A program made the position numbers and the translations under genes. DNA of 64,000 bases from Lingula anatina (Eukaryota > Brachiopoda > Lingulata > Lingulida > Lingulidae), in NCBI RefSeq assembly GCF_001039355.2, contig NW_019775414.1:976812-1040811 (forward strand), given 5' to 3'. The number at the start of each line of letters is the position of its first letter. Position 1 is the first letter of the stretch. A model generated the notes under the pieces. That model was not told where the DNA came from and searched no databases. It worked only from the letters and a program-made list of their open reading frames with translations. Shown here piece by piece: positions 12,760 through 24,990 of this stretch.

Positions 12760-15700
12760 TTGGGGGGGGGGGGGAGAGATGCAAATTTATAAATACATGT
12801 CCTTTATATTTATTGCATTATCTACTGATATAAAGTGCTACTGAAGTCATTTTAGTCCAAATGGTGCATTTCATAAATGCGTAGATATACATCTTTGTGT
12901 CTTTACTTTAGATATTTATTACAACCAAATCAATAATAAAAACCATCAAGATTCACAATGTGACAACCTTCTCATAGAGGTAAAGAAAGCTCTGATGGTA
13001 CAGAAATATGATAAGATCAGTTTTCAGAATGTAATGCTCCAAGCCACATTTGAAAGTGTGACATGTAGCTATGGAACAATGACATTAAAGACCTACTGTA
13101 GAATGGACACACCCAAACCCAGGCTTTGGCACAAAACAGAAAAGAATGGAAAAGCTTAATGTGCGGTGTGGCAGCACAACACCTCTTTGATTTCATATTA
13201 AGGAATTATTAGATAGAAAACAAGAAAGACATAGTACATAAATTCTATGACTAACAATAGATCCTGAATTTAAAACAAATGAATGACAAACAGGAGACAT
13301 ATATACTACATATGCCATTATCATTTTGGATTACATTTGTCGTATTTCAATCGTTAAGTACGAATTTTCTTTTCAAACATAGAATACTTAACCACATGTT
13401 GGTGCATTTCTAAAATTTAACTCTTAAGTACTGCCAGTGAAATCTAGATATATTCTATATGTTAATGACACAGAATTGATTACATTTGGCCTTTTCTTTG
13501 AGGCTATTTACATAAGCCATTGATGCATGTCTAAAATTTCATACATGGTGGGATGTTTTCATTTTAGGGAACAAATTCTTAAAATATGGTAGAGCAAGAG
13601 GAAGACAGCAAAAGCAAGGTTATTCAATATATTTCAGCATCATCATAGCTATTCCATATAATAAATGTAAGAAAAATATTAAACCAGTGAATACTCCACA
13701 TATAAATCAGAGCAAATCTGATCTGCATGGACAAAATTTTAGCTGTTCAATAATAAGCCAGCTTTGCTTTCAGCATGTTAATAATCCTGAAAACTTTCCA
13801 CACTGCCGTAGACAAATATTGATGATTTGGCCAAATACATCTGACTGTTTCAACAGTATCTGTTAGTTTTGCTGCATCCATTTATTTCCATTTGACATAA
13901 AAAGGTTTCATGATGTCAATCCTGTACAACTTTCGTGAAAGGTGGAGAAATCCAGCTACCATGTTAAAGATTAGATTTGCGAGTGTCAGAGGGAAAGTTT
14001 TTAATTAGGTGGGAAAAATCTGACTGCTATACTACTAAAACTACCGATTAAAATGAGAATGGAGATTTTACAGTTAACAAGAAAAATAGATGACTTCATG
14101 CTATAGGGGATATTCTACCATCTCTTCCTGAACAAGAAAAAATCCCCACAGCATAATAAGTAAAGCTAAATCACTACCATTATCAATTTAGGCAACAACA
14201 GGCAACAACAACTACTAAAAAAAAAAGCCAATACAAAACAAATGGAATAGTATGGTTTATGGTCCAATTAATCAATGTTGTATTTCTCCATTAGTAGCTA
14301 GGATGCCTAAGCTTTCAGATTGGTATGGCCTTGCAGGTACCCTGGGTTTATGCAAGTAAAATAATACAGACATTTCGTAACTAAAATTTGCATACATCAA
14401 ATTAAGTGAATGAAAATATTTCATTGAATTTTTGCATTTTTTTCTAAAACTTGGTTGAATTTTCTGACATATCTTGTTACAAGTAAGTAGTATCTAAAAA
14501 TTTTAATTAATTTCACAATTTATTTATCTATGCTTGTTTGTTTGTTTGCTAATTGGACAAAAAACATGCAACGGAAATGACTTGTACCTAAGGGTTACCA
14601 CAATTTACATTATGTCAGATGATGTCATCATGCACGGATACCATGTACATTATGTCTTGTGAAAATATACCAAGTAGCTACATCTGGCATAATTCTTAAT
14701 TACTCTTACTTATTTGAACTAGGTTGACATTACTGACAAGTCTTATTTAAACTTCTGACTCAAATAAAAAGTATGCACATTGAGTGTATCTTGCTGTAAA
14801 AAAGGGTTATCAAAATCTGCATAGTGTCCAAATATGTCGATGATGTCATGGTGGCCTGACAAGATATATCTGGGTGGGCCAGACAACAAGATGAATCCTC
14901 TACCTCTACTTATATACCAGCTGGCATTTGAAAGGAAATGTCAATGAAAAGTGCTGAAAGGTGTTCATGAGAACTGAATATTTTTATTACGCTATTATGA
15001 CCTCTTACATCCTGCGAGATCGGTCGTTCTGCACCTTGTTCTGGGGAGAATGAGATTTCAGTTTCCTATCCCGAACCCAAAACAAGACGATATTAAATTC
15101 CCTCTTTCCTCAAATCTGGATTAAATATTACTCAAATATGACAGTCTTACTTGCTGAAAGTTTAACATTTTGCGAATAGTTAGTTCAGTTTTCTCCAGAC
15201 AGACTGTTGACATTTTCTTTCATTTTACACCTGCAGTTACATGTGCCAGTGGCTCAAAGGTCAGTCATTCTTTTCACCAACTATCTTTGATTCAGATTTG
15301 AAAAAGAAAATGCAGAATACTCGTCCCTGCACTTTCTGTCATTACCGAGATCTGCATTATATTTAGCATTCATGACTAATTTCAATGTCATTTTCTTCAG
15401 AAACTGGTTTAAATGTTCTCCATAAAAGAAGATTTCCCAAGTTAAAAGTGCAAATACTTCTCAGAATTATCAGCAGTATGCACATTTGCTTTGATTTTCA
15501 CTGATGAATAATAAACCTACACAACGGTCTTTTTATACAGACACCACACATTTAATTATTGATAAATCATAGGTACTGGCTTAGTTCAGTTCTGCACATT
15601 ACAAATATATTGGACTACAGCCAAGAGCTAGCAGATTTAGATTGGGGCTTTTATTTTGGTTTCGATGAGGTGGGTCTCGCGAAGAAAATTTACCTGGAAC

Positions 15701-18700
15701 AACACTTGGAGGAGATAAATAGACTGATTCTGAATTGGACCTAATAAGAACTTTATTGATTTCACTAGATTTCACTGGAATGCAGCCCTGTGAGCTAAGG
15801 ATACTACAGTGCTTAGAATCATCTCCACTCATCAACAAGTTGTGTGCACACCTACAGCTTATGGCATGGGTTAATCAAGAAGGGGAATAAGGGGAAGAGG
15901 GGGGGGGGGGGAGGCTGTGACTAGAAATCTCATTAACTCAGTGCTGTCTTGACTTATTATGCCATTTTCTTTCACTGCATGTCCTCACAAAGTTCTCTCA
16001 CAATTCCCTGTGCCTTTTGACAGATGGCCAGCACTCCCTGTTGAACTGTACTATTGCATTACACCAAGCCATTCTCAATGCAACCTACGTGAAAATCATG
16101 CAGGCTTTTTTTGTAACCTCAAGAAGCCATACCAGTTTAGAGTGTGGTAAAACATGAAAAGAGTATGTGTGCATTTTAACCCTGAAAAGAAAAGCAAACA
16201 GTGAGATTACATGTTACGGTCTATGATGATATAAACAGATTTACAAAACACCCAAAGACAGATCAATTTTTTTATTTTTTTATATCTTACTGTGATGGTT
16301 ATAAACATCTGTCAATTAGGAAAAAAAAGGTCTTTATGTAGGAATAATAAAGACCATGCACATAAGACTCGACTGTACATTAGCAAATTGATCTGAACAG
16401 TAAAATTTTCAAAAGTTAGTAGTTTCATATTTCAAATCAAAATTAATCTGGTGCAAAAACAATGTAACCTTGAATTACTTTCATCTTAGAGCAATGCGGC
16501 CTTTGGAACTTTGCCTCTACAGAATTTCAATAAAAATCATCATAAATGGGCCTTATCCTTTGAGCGACTAATCCATCATGTTTTAAACAAGAGAGCTCTT
16601 TGAACAGTTCCAACCTTCCACGTTCGGCTGTTTTGGGCCTGTCTGAATGGGCTGAATACTAACGCAAGTAAACACCCTCTTTGGTGTATGAGAAAATAAA
16701 ATACATAACAATACTCTTAATAAACTTCAGAAAAGGTGGAACACCACGAAGTTTAATTTGCCAATAACCTGTGTAGAGTTCATTCAAATAAACAGAGTAT
16801 ACTCAATAAGTTTTCTGTTGTATATTCAGTGTAAACTTCAAGGCCCACTGACTCACAACAAAGCTCTGATGGTTTTATAACTTTTAATCTTCATTCTTAT
16901 TTAATTTTACACTTCTTAATGTCTTTCTCAAGAAAAAAAACCCTAAACATTACAATTTGATTACAGTGAAAGAGTCTGTCTACATACTTGCTCTCCTTCA
17001 AAGTATGCACTTTGCTTAATAAATGCTCCACGAGCATGCTCACCATACAGTTTACTAAGTCCATTATAAACTGCACAGTTTTGTCTTGTAATATATTATG
17101 TAAAAGTTAAGTATGCCATCACAGTTGTGGGCTGGTTTAGTTTCATGTTTCATAGAAAACTACTTAGGAAATGTGGTTGATTTCTATAATTATTGTATTA
17201 TAATCTCTTTTATTGGTTTTATTTTCTTCATGCTTACGTACCACATACAGCTTGTTGCTTTCTCTTGACCTAAGTAAGAATTAACCTGCCAGAACTTACT
17301 TACAAAAGACAGGTACAATGGATGTTTCTCCATACTCTACATGCGAGCAACTATAATAAAAATTGTGCCTTTATATCAGTGGCTTCATTTATGTTTATAA
17401 ACAGATTACTATAAGATGGGCACACAATAGAAAGACCTTCATCTGCCATTTTATTAATATGGGTAGAAAGATGGTCTAGAAGTGTGTTTAAAGGTGTACC
17501 AACCTAAACTGAAATAGTTAAATCGACATCATCAGATGACCAGATTGCTTAACATGGTGATCAAAGTCAATCAGACATAAATTAGTCCATTTTCCAGTCA
17601 AATTAAAAAATTTCAGAAAGCATATATAAGATGTGTGTAACACACTGGCATGCTGATTATGTAACTTTATGTTTGGTCTATAACAATAACCTATCAGACA
17701 AAAGTTGACTGTAACACATGTACATGTTGTTACAAAAACATAAAAATCAATTTGATAATTCAGGCATCACACCACATTTTGACTTTGTCGGAAATGAACT
17801 TGAATATGTCTCATCTTCACGTCAATATGCCCACAGACTCCTTCATGTACGATTAAAAGGATTTTCCCATAAGGCATTGCATAAATCATGAATCAGTGGA
17901 AACAATACTGCAAAACCCAGATTGGTGAAGAGAACCAGGGACTTTCTGTTCAATTGGACCTTTTCCCAGCGATACGTAAACTTTTAAGTCTGACATTAGC
18001 CAAATCTTTTATCTCGGGTCTGATAAAAATTTACTATGTAATCATTCGGTACAACTTTACTTATAAGCGGTCAGTGGCATTTAAACATGCTGAAAGTTGC
18101 CAAATAAATCTGGAATACAGGTGTGCCTCCCTTAAGGAAGGTTAAATGTCTAACAAAATACCTGCACCACATAAATTTTTGAAATGAAAAAAAAAATCAA
18201 ACTGACAGTGTTAAAAATTATGTCAATTTTTAAAAGTAGAACTGACATGTTTTTCATTGCATTACATAACAGTGCATTACAATACATCACATTACTGACC
18301 CAAGAGCTCATTTTGCTTTGTTTAGAACATTGACAAACATATAGGTGCCCTTTGGCATATCACTTCAGCAGCAAATATATATATATATGAAGTGCTGTAT
18401 GATGTTATATATTAGACACTAAATAACCTGGGCTATGGTTGATTTACAACAACCTGCACAGCTCTATAATAATGTCTTCATATGCCTGTCAAAGATTGAT
18501 GCTCAAGGCATATATATATATATACATACAGAATTGTTTTCCCCTGCTAAACAATATCACACACCTGTCAGACTACCTGTGCTGCTAGTCTTGAGTACTT
18601 TAATAGTTTCATTATAACTGTTGTTCACAACAGAATTGAATAATCACATTGAATATTAATATTGTACCGAATACCACCATGTAATACTTTCTACAATTGC

Positions 18701-19908
18701 TCAATTACTGGTCATATCTAGACCAAAGTATTGGTAAATCAGACTGTGTGGAGTTTTCTAATGAAAGCTTGCAAATCTGTAACCTTATCAAATTTTGTGA
18801 TTATTTTGTTTCTATTTTTTTTTTTTTTTAAACAACGTTTATTCAAAAGAATGAAGTGGAGGCAAGGCGCTGGAAGCATTATATGCTCTCCACAATATGT
18901 TTCTATTCTTCATCGTTTCAAGATTTTTCTCTCTGCCTGGCTTCTTTCCAACTCTCTCTCTTTTCTTTTGAATTCAAAATTATGACCAGTCAGCATTTTT
19001 GTGTGTACATCAACCTTTTATCCTTGACATCCTATTATTTTAATCACATGAGATGCATTTCGAATTTTCAATAATTTCTGTCTCCTAGATATTAACAAAT
19101 TTAATTTTTAATCAATAGCCACTCCAGGGATATAGGCCAGGTGGTGTAGATGGCTTCCAAAATATGATCCAACTCAGTAACATTCATGTTTTGTTAATGA
19201 AAATAAAATCGCACTAAAGATAAACTATGCTGGCTGTTAATGGCATTCAGACTGAATATTTTATTCAAAATTCAGTAATTTTTCAACTTCTGTCACTGTA
19301 AATCTAGATATTCCATGCACTTAAACATATATTAGAGTTCTGGATTCAATTTTATGGGTATGATTTCTCACCAGATTATCCCTTTGGAGCTAAAACATTT
19401 TTCATTCCTGTATGTGGAAACCCCTTTTAAATAGCACTGTAGCCAGGTAGAACACCAACCAGGCAAGCTAGTATCTTTCAAAAATCCTTGGCACCATTGA
19501 GGCAGGAGGCATTTTTGGTAATGTACTACACCAACTTCCAAGGATGCAAATTAAGCACTTTTTGGAATGTTTAACATACTTAAATTTATCTAGTGACTAA
19601 GAGAAAAGAAATCTACAAAGTAGATCTATAACTTTAAGTGTCGATCCATCCAGTATCATCTGTATGTTTGTAACCACATAAATAGCCTACAAAGCTGCAG
19701 ATCACACTGTAGTTGGCAAAATATTCAATTACTAGTTATAGAAAATATAAACCTAGTATAAGCATTGACTCTAATACAACTTTTTGTGAAGTCTGCATAA
19801 AATTCTTTGGGCCTCAACAAAGCAAGATAATGCCATCATACTCATAAGAGTTTGTCAACCTCTGCTACACCTCCACATAAATAGGCAACCTATCATAATA
19901 CCAACACC

Positions 19909-19975
<67 letters not shown>

Positions 19976-20852
19976 ACATACCTGCATGCACTTTCTTACA
20001 TACTCGCATGTTGGCATTTCCCTTAAATCTTTTAATTAAAAATAAAATATAATTTATACACTTGAATTAGTTTTTGTTTGAGAAAAAAATATGATACATC
20101 TAAAACAACTTTTGAATACCTTTAACTATTCAGGATTAAGGTTGTGATGGGTGAAAGCACTTACTCAGTAACTGCCAAATTTATCATATCACTGATATCA
20201 GCATATCTTCACAAATCAGCGTCAGTTGGAAATTAAATTAAGTGTGTTCAAGCCAAAAAAAACAATATACGTTTATATACAGACGGCACTATCCTTCATG
20301 ACAATATAATGATGTAATTCACTGCAATAATTCTAAAGAACTTTATAAATATAAATGAAATCTGATCGTGCCAAATGTGTTTATCTTAGTCATGAATTTA
20401 GCCAGAGACATTATCTGTGAATATCTAGTGAAAAATCAATCTGTGGCCCTGGTCGAGGGTAAGGAATGTGTATTATCTACTTCCATTTAAATTTAGGGGG
20501 TATATCTAATCAATATAAAACAGATATTCCTTATTTCAGTATAGCCCCCCTTACAATGGACAGCATCCTTTCTGCATCCCGTAGTATGGCCGCATTTGAG
20601 AGTAAAAAAATATTTTACAAGCAAACAACTTGTCAATCAATGAGCATTCATTCTGCAACAAAAGCAATGCTTTTGCCTCCTTTCTACGACCACAGCGATG
20701 CCAGTTTCATGGATGCACAAAGGATGCAGAAATGACACCATCCAGTGTAAAGGGGGTTTAGAGTACCCATATAATATGACAAGCATTTTGTCATTGAAAG
20801 ATAAATGTTGTTATGTAACCAACACTTAAGTGTGTGTGCGTGTGTGCGCATA

Positions 20853-20886
<34 letters not shown>

Positions 20887-21247
20887 TGAGAGAGGGAAAG
20901 CGATTATGTAAAACATCATGATCTTACATGATAGCACTTCAGATTTAAAGTTAGTGAGAGACGCTACAAATTACGATCATGAATTCAATACCACATATAA
21001 AGAACAGCGTGTAAATCAGTTTGGTCATCCATTAAAGAGCTAGACATTCCAGTCGTTTAACAAACTCACAAACCATTAATGTTATCAAAATTAAAGAATA
21101 AAATAAGCTGACCTAAGCTTGGCTGATTTTCTCAACTTATTTTCTCACCTCTTCCTCGCTTTCGTCCTTAAAGCAAACACAGGCGCCGCGTCGTCTAAAA
21201 CCATCTTCATCATATGTTCTTATGGAATTAGGTTTCTCCTTGACCAT
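2340..21247 (-). CDS. NUDT3/NUDT4-like: Diphosphoinositol polyphosphate phosphohydrolase (NUDT3/NUDT4-like), exons 1-3, 3' end outside window
   Basis: Nudix hydrolase of the DIPP group. Family members remove the beta-phosphate of inositol pyrophosphates (PP-InsP5, (PP)2-InsP4) and also cleave diadenosine polyphosphates, in cytosol and nucleus. The CDS joins 21247-21149, 12523-12368 and 2424-2340, giving 113 codons plus one base. Intron phases are 0, 0 and 1, and every junction has GT...AG. Residues 51-73 fit the Nudix signature exactly: G51, E57, R65, E66, E69, E70, G72. RTYDEDG near the start and DRKHRTYV at the head of exon 3 are DIPP hallmarks. I chose the ATG at 21247 because the protein then begins at the family's usual distance from RTYD; an in-frame ATG five codons upstream is the alternative. 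The final exon (KREWF region and C-terminal tail) is not in the window. The gene diverges from IP6K. Confidence 0.93.
5267..5300. repeat. (TG)n(CG)n dinucleotide tract
   Basis: TG repeats run straight into about nine CG repeats, an alternating purine-pyrimidine tract of the kind that can adopt Z-DNA. Confidence 0.9.
7979..8041. repeat. Short hairpin, 27-bp arms
   Basis: Arms 7979-8005 and 8015-8041 pair with one mismatch around a 9-base spacer. Each arm contains AGGAACCACAGTA or its complement. It could be the core of a MITE or, less likely, a microRNA-type precursor. Confidence 0.8.
11731..11980. mobile_element. Foldback MITE, PIF/Harbinger-like, with TTA target-site duplication
   Basis: A 250-bp almost perfect palindrome. 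It starts GGCTTCGTTCACATGCAATG, ends with the complement and is flanked on both sides by TTA (11728-11730 and 11981-11983). A 3-bp TTA/TWA duplication and ends beginning GGC are the usual signs of PIF/Harbinger elements. The arms differ by only a few bases and short indels, so the insertion is probably young. No coding capacity. Confidence 0.88.
12368..12523 (-). CDS. NUDT3/4-like exon 2 (Nudix box)
   Basis: 52 codons from VLLVTSKK to KLGVFE. The acceptor TTGTTCTCAG and donor GTACGT are strong. It contains WVVPGGGIEPTE and RECFEEAGV, the metal-binding and catalytic Nudix helix with all signature residues intact. Confidence 0.95.
12724..12774. repeat. (GT)n followed by poly-G
   Basis: About 16 GT units, then a run of about 13 G with one interruption before it. 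Confidence 0.95.
19914..19973. repeat. (GT)n microsatellite
   Basis: About 30 uninterrupted GT units. Confidence 0.97.
20540..20760. mobile_element. Candidate MITE with G/C-run ends
   Basis: The left end (TAGCCCCCCTTACAATGGA, then a TTTCTGCATCC block) recurs inverted at the right end (GGATGCAGAAATG, then TCCAGTGTAAAGGGGGTTTA). The arms are diverged. TA flanks both sides, which would suit a TA target-site duplication. Confidence 0.55.
20829..20886. repeat. Compound (TG)n/(AG)n microsatellite
   Basis: An imperfect TG/CG stretch followed by about 14 AG units. Confidence 0.9.
21149..21247 (-). CDS. NUDT3/4-like exon 1 (start codon exon)
   Basis: 33 codons, MVKEKPNSIRTYDEDG to KDESEEE. The donor GTGAGA follows directly, phase 0. 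The segment corresponds to the N-terminal strand before the Nudix fold. CpGs cluster in and upstream of it, unlike the surrounding AT-rich DNA. Confidence 0.93.
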
Positions 21248-21650
21248 CGCTGCGTTGAACATGCAGATTATGTGATGTGTCAGTGATGAACCACAAAGAG
21301 ATGCAAGGAGTTTTTTCACATACTTGTCTCAGCCATCATCACCATGTCGATTGTTGTTTCGTTACTAACGCGCGCGTAAACTTCCTATGAAAGACGAACA
21401 TCCATAACTGGCGAAATTCTTCTAAATGTGGTAGATCGTGTCAGATCTGTAAGCGAAATAACAAAAAATATAATATACACATAAATCAATGAATGATGCC
21501 TCATTTTTTCTTGATAGGGGAAGTATAAATCGTGAAATACAAATCACTTCGTTGTGCGCAAACTATCTCCAGTAAATGCAGTAGTTGCGAAACGATACCT
21601 GCACCAAGGACATCACAACCGCACTGAGCAGTTTAGTTCAGTTAAAAAAT
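21248..21650 (-). promoter_or_regulatory. Probable 5' UTR and promoter region of the NUDT3/4-like gene
   Basis: Immediately upstream of the start codon the sequence becomes CpG-richer than its surroundings (ACGCGCGCGT near 21370). No TATA box stands out. The assignment rests on position and composition only. Confidence 0.35.
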
Positions 21651-22302
21651 CTACATTAAAGTTGGTAAAACATTACGACCGATCTTTGGTTTTACAAATG
21701 TCTTTTTTTTTTACATGTTAAATGCATTTGTTTGGTAAGTGGGAAATTTTATAACTGACCCCAGGAAAAATAACACTTGTTATTTTATGCTCATAATGTG
21801 AATTTGACATAGGCCTATATCCTTCCAACTTAAATAAAAAAAGGGAAAGAAAGTAAAGAAAAATCCAGTCTATCCAAAAGCTTATCTATATTATTTATCA
21901 AAAATCAATAAATAACAAATATAAGGCCCCTGTATATAGAGATTCACTGCTCGTTAACCAGCTTATCAATTTGGTCTGGCCTCTCCTTACTATATTGCAT
22001 TATCATGGTAAAGTTAAAAATCTTGACACATCAGCGCAATCGACAGAAACATCGCTGAATACTGAAAGGTAGAAAACAGCTTCACTTTCTACACAGAATA
22101 AAATTTTAAAATCCATTTGTAATATTTCAAAATAATTGAGGTAATTTGATTTAAGGTATAATTTTTAATTTTTTGTTTTGATTATATTTTTTGTGTTTTG
22201 ATTGTATTTTCCGGTAAACATTCGAGTTTCTGAGAATAATTTGAACGAAACTTTTTTTCATTTGACAATTATCGGTGGATCACTCATCTGAGTAACAGCT
22301 AT

Positions 22303-22395
22303 CAGGGGTGGATCCAGGATTATTTGAACGGGGGTCCGGTTTTTAGGAATGACAGGCCGCGGATTTAAAGCGGACCCCCGCCCCCATTGACATAT
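22303..22395. repeat. Short repeat beginning CAGGGGTGGATCCAGGATT (hAT-like ends)
   Basis: Shares its left end with copies at 23035 and 54621. The CAGGGGCGGATCC-type terminus is typical of small hAT-related elements in animal genomes. The right end appears truncated. Confidence 0.5.
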
Positions 22396-22916
22396 ATAGG
22401 GTTCATAGGGTACATTTTGACAGGACACGTGCCCTGCTTATTTCATACAGGTACAGTTAACATGCCAGCTACATATTGTATTGTAGCATATATTGTACAG
22501 TGAATTCATTTTATAATCATGCTTAAGTAGTTGGATATATTATAGGCCTATATGCCCACATTTGGCAAAATAACTATTTCTCTTCCTTTAATATAAATTG
22601 CTTACATGTATCTTAATTAATATTATTTATGCAATTAAAAATAAGCGTACAATTTTAGGGTGAAAACTTTTTTCCAGTTTTTGTTTTTACTTATCACCCA
22701 CACGTACACTTCTGCACATAGGATTGCCAATCATTCATCGGCGTCAATTTAGCTACTGCACAAATTAGTATGAGATAATGATCGGTTTCCGACTTAACTC
22801 CGTAGCTAAACAAAACATAAAGCCCCTATTATGAATTGGCATGGCTAAGTTTAGAGTGTGTAGTGCAAGTATGTGCCATCATTTGGTTTTACATTTTTGT
22901 CGTTTTCTTTTCTTTT

Positions 22917-22978
22917 ATTATTATTATAATTATTGTTGTTGTTGTTGTTGTTGTTGTCGTCGTTTTGTTGTTATTGTT
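22917..22978. repeat. (TTA/TTG)n tract
   Basis: Imperfect TTA units grading into TTG repeats. Confidence 0.9.
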
Positions 22979-23034
22979 GTTATTTTCTGGCACTCCTGGC
23001 CCTGATTTTTAAATTCAAATGAGTCCGCTCATTC

Positions 23035-23154
23035 CTGGGGAGGATCCAGGATTATTTGAAGGGGGGGGGGTTCAGATGCGAAGCCGACCCCCCCCCCTCT
23101 CAATGGCGACGCCCCTGACCCCCCCACCCCTTCCCCAACTAAATCCGCTCCTGC
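23035..23154. mobile_element. hAT-like short element, second copy
   Basis: The left end has GGATCCAGGATTATTTGAAG and a G-run. The interior has GCGAAGCCGACCCCCC, shared with the copy at 54621-54727. The right end ATCCGCTCCTG is the inverted counterpart of the CAGGGGCGGAT-type terminus. No clear 8-bp duplication. Confidence 0.55.
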
Positions 23155-24831
23155 ATTCATCCATTGAGTAACTGACTGGCTGATTAAACAATCGATTAAT
23201 GGACTAATTAATGATTAACTAATTTATTTGAGATGGAGCTGAAACTATTTTGAAAATTAAAGTAAATATATTTTAAAAAATATCTTTTAAAGCTTTGATC
23301 GACTAGTTTATCTTGAGTTCCTCGACGGTATTGCCATCTATCTTTGAAACGCAGCATAGCCATGTCACGTGCCTTCTGTTCTTAGAGATGATTGGCTATA
23401 TTAATCTATTGATGGCAGTGATCTGCTGCCATGTATTTTTCCACTGAGAAAGTACACGTTTAATGAGTTAATCATCAGGTAAGACGAATTAAGGTACGTG
23501 ACAGTATGGAACTTGTGTTTTCTTTGTCATACAGTTGTCATCCACACAAAAATATAATCACTTCGAGTTCATTAACGCCTGTTGAAAAAAATATTTATCC
23601 CTCTGAAAGAGGTTCCGATACGTACATGTTTAGTCTTTACTACCGTCCTTGCGTCTCAATCTAATCTTGTACTGTAAGATAGAGATAATCTCGGGATTTC
23701 ATGTAGTACGACGAATGAGGTTAGTAAGTGTCTTCAGTAAGCTTCTAGAAATTATTTGTTGTTCTTTCGGTATACGTTTATTGATTATTACACTGACAGC
23801 AGTTTACGGTTACTTATACTATGACAGCATTTAGTTGTTTTCTGAGGAAAAGAAAAAGATATCATATTATCACTCTATTAGGTATTGAGGAATATACAGT
23901 TTAATACTGTAAATAAGTATTTTAACTTTTCAGCCTTTTCATAAGTGATAGAAATTGAGGATTAGATCAGTAGCCCTTCGTTTCCGAAATGAAATAACAG
24001 TCGCTGCCACAGTGAAGCAAATTTCGGCTGGCACAGATGATAGTCATCTGATAGAACTGAGAGCGCAGTGTCACTGTTTGTCAAATGATAGGATCAGAAA
24101 TTTATAACGCATGTCTCATTTGCTTTTCCTTCATCATTTCATGAGACACTTTAAATGAAAAGAAGATTTAAAAAAAATCCACACCACAATTGCTAGGATA
24201 TTTGTGGAAAAATCAAATTGTAATATGTGCAGTTATACTGTATATTGGTTGGGGTTCCAGGTTTTTAGGTGAAAGGGTTTTCACGGAAGAAGTTGGAGTC
24301 ATACTATTTGAGTTTCAAACTGCAGTTCAGTGAACTTACTGAAATATTCAGTGAAGGCATCAGATAGTGGCATGGATGTTTTGAGGCACAACAGTTGTCA
24401 GTTTTGTCAGCCATAGCTTGTGGAATATGACACCCAAGAAAGATGTCTGATAACATTGTTTATATTTTGTCTTGTGACTGCACATTTGATAGCTAAATCT
24501 ACATGCACTGTATTATTTTCAGTCATAGGTATATCATGACTGCCCTGTGTCACTATCTGTCATCTGACTTTCTCAAGGTCTTATGACAGAGTAAACCCTG
24601 CTGAATAATTTCATTATGTCAGCTGTTGAAAAGTATCAACAATACAAGGTACTTGTACCCTCTAGCTATCTTTGAAATGAGAAAATGTTCAATCACATGA
24701 TATATTTAGGATTCCAAGTAGGGCTATCACAATTTGGCTGTGGAAAAGTTATGATTAAATGTCTTTTCATTATAAGAGTAATTCCAATGACACCTTTCTA
24801 AATTCTTTATTCATGTTCAGATGGTCTATCT

Positions 24832-24990
24832 TGGGTAGCACTAACACAAGCCAATTTAGCCAAATGCTAAAACTGACTTAAATTGGCTAAATAAAAAGGA
24901 CTTGATTTGACTAATTTTAGTCAAATTTAAACCATATGGATAACAAATTGACAAATTTGGCTAAGCGAAAAAAATTGCTAGCACTACCCC
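24832..24990. repeat. Diverged foldback repeat
   Basis: GGGTAGCACTAACA near the left edge and TGCTAGCACTACCCC at the right edge form inverted ends. Inner blocks (TTTAGCCAAAT / TTTGGCTAA) pair as well. Possibly an old MITE. Confidence 0.45.

Larger units (their letters stand above)
12524..21148 (-). other. First intron of the NUDT3/4-like gene
   Basis: 8.6 kb without recognisable exons on either strand. It contains GT/poly-G (12724-12774), a 60-bp GT tract (19914-19973), a candidate MITE (20540-20760) and a TG/AG tract (20829-20886). Confidence 0.75.
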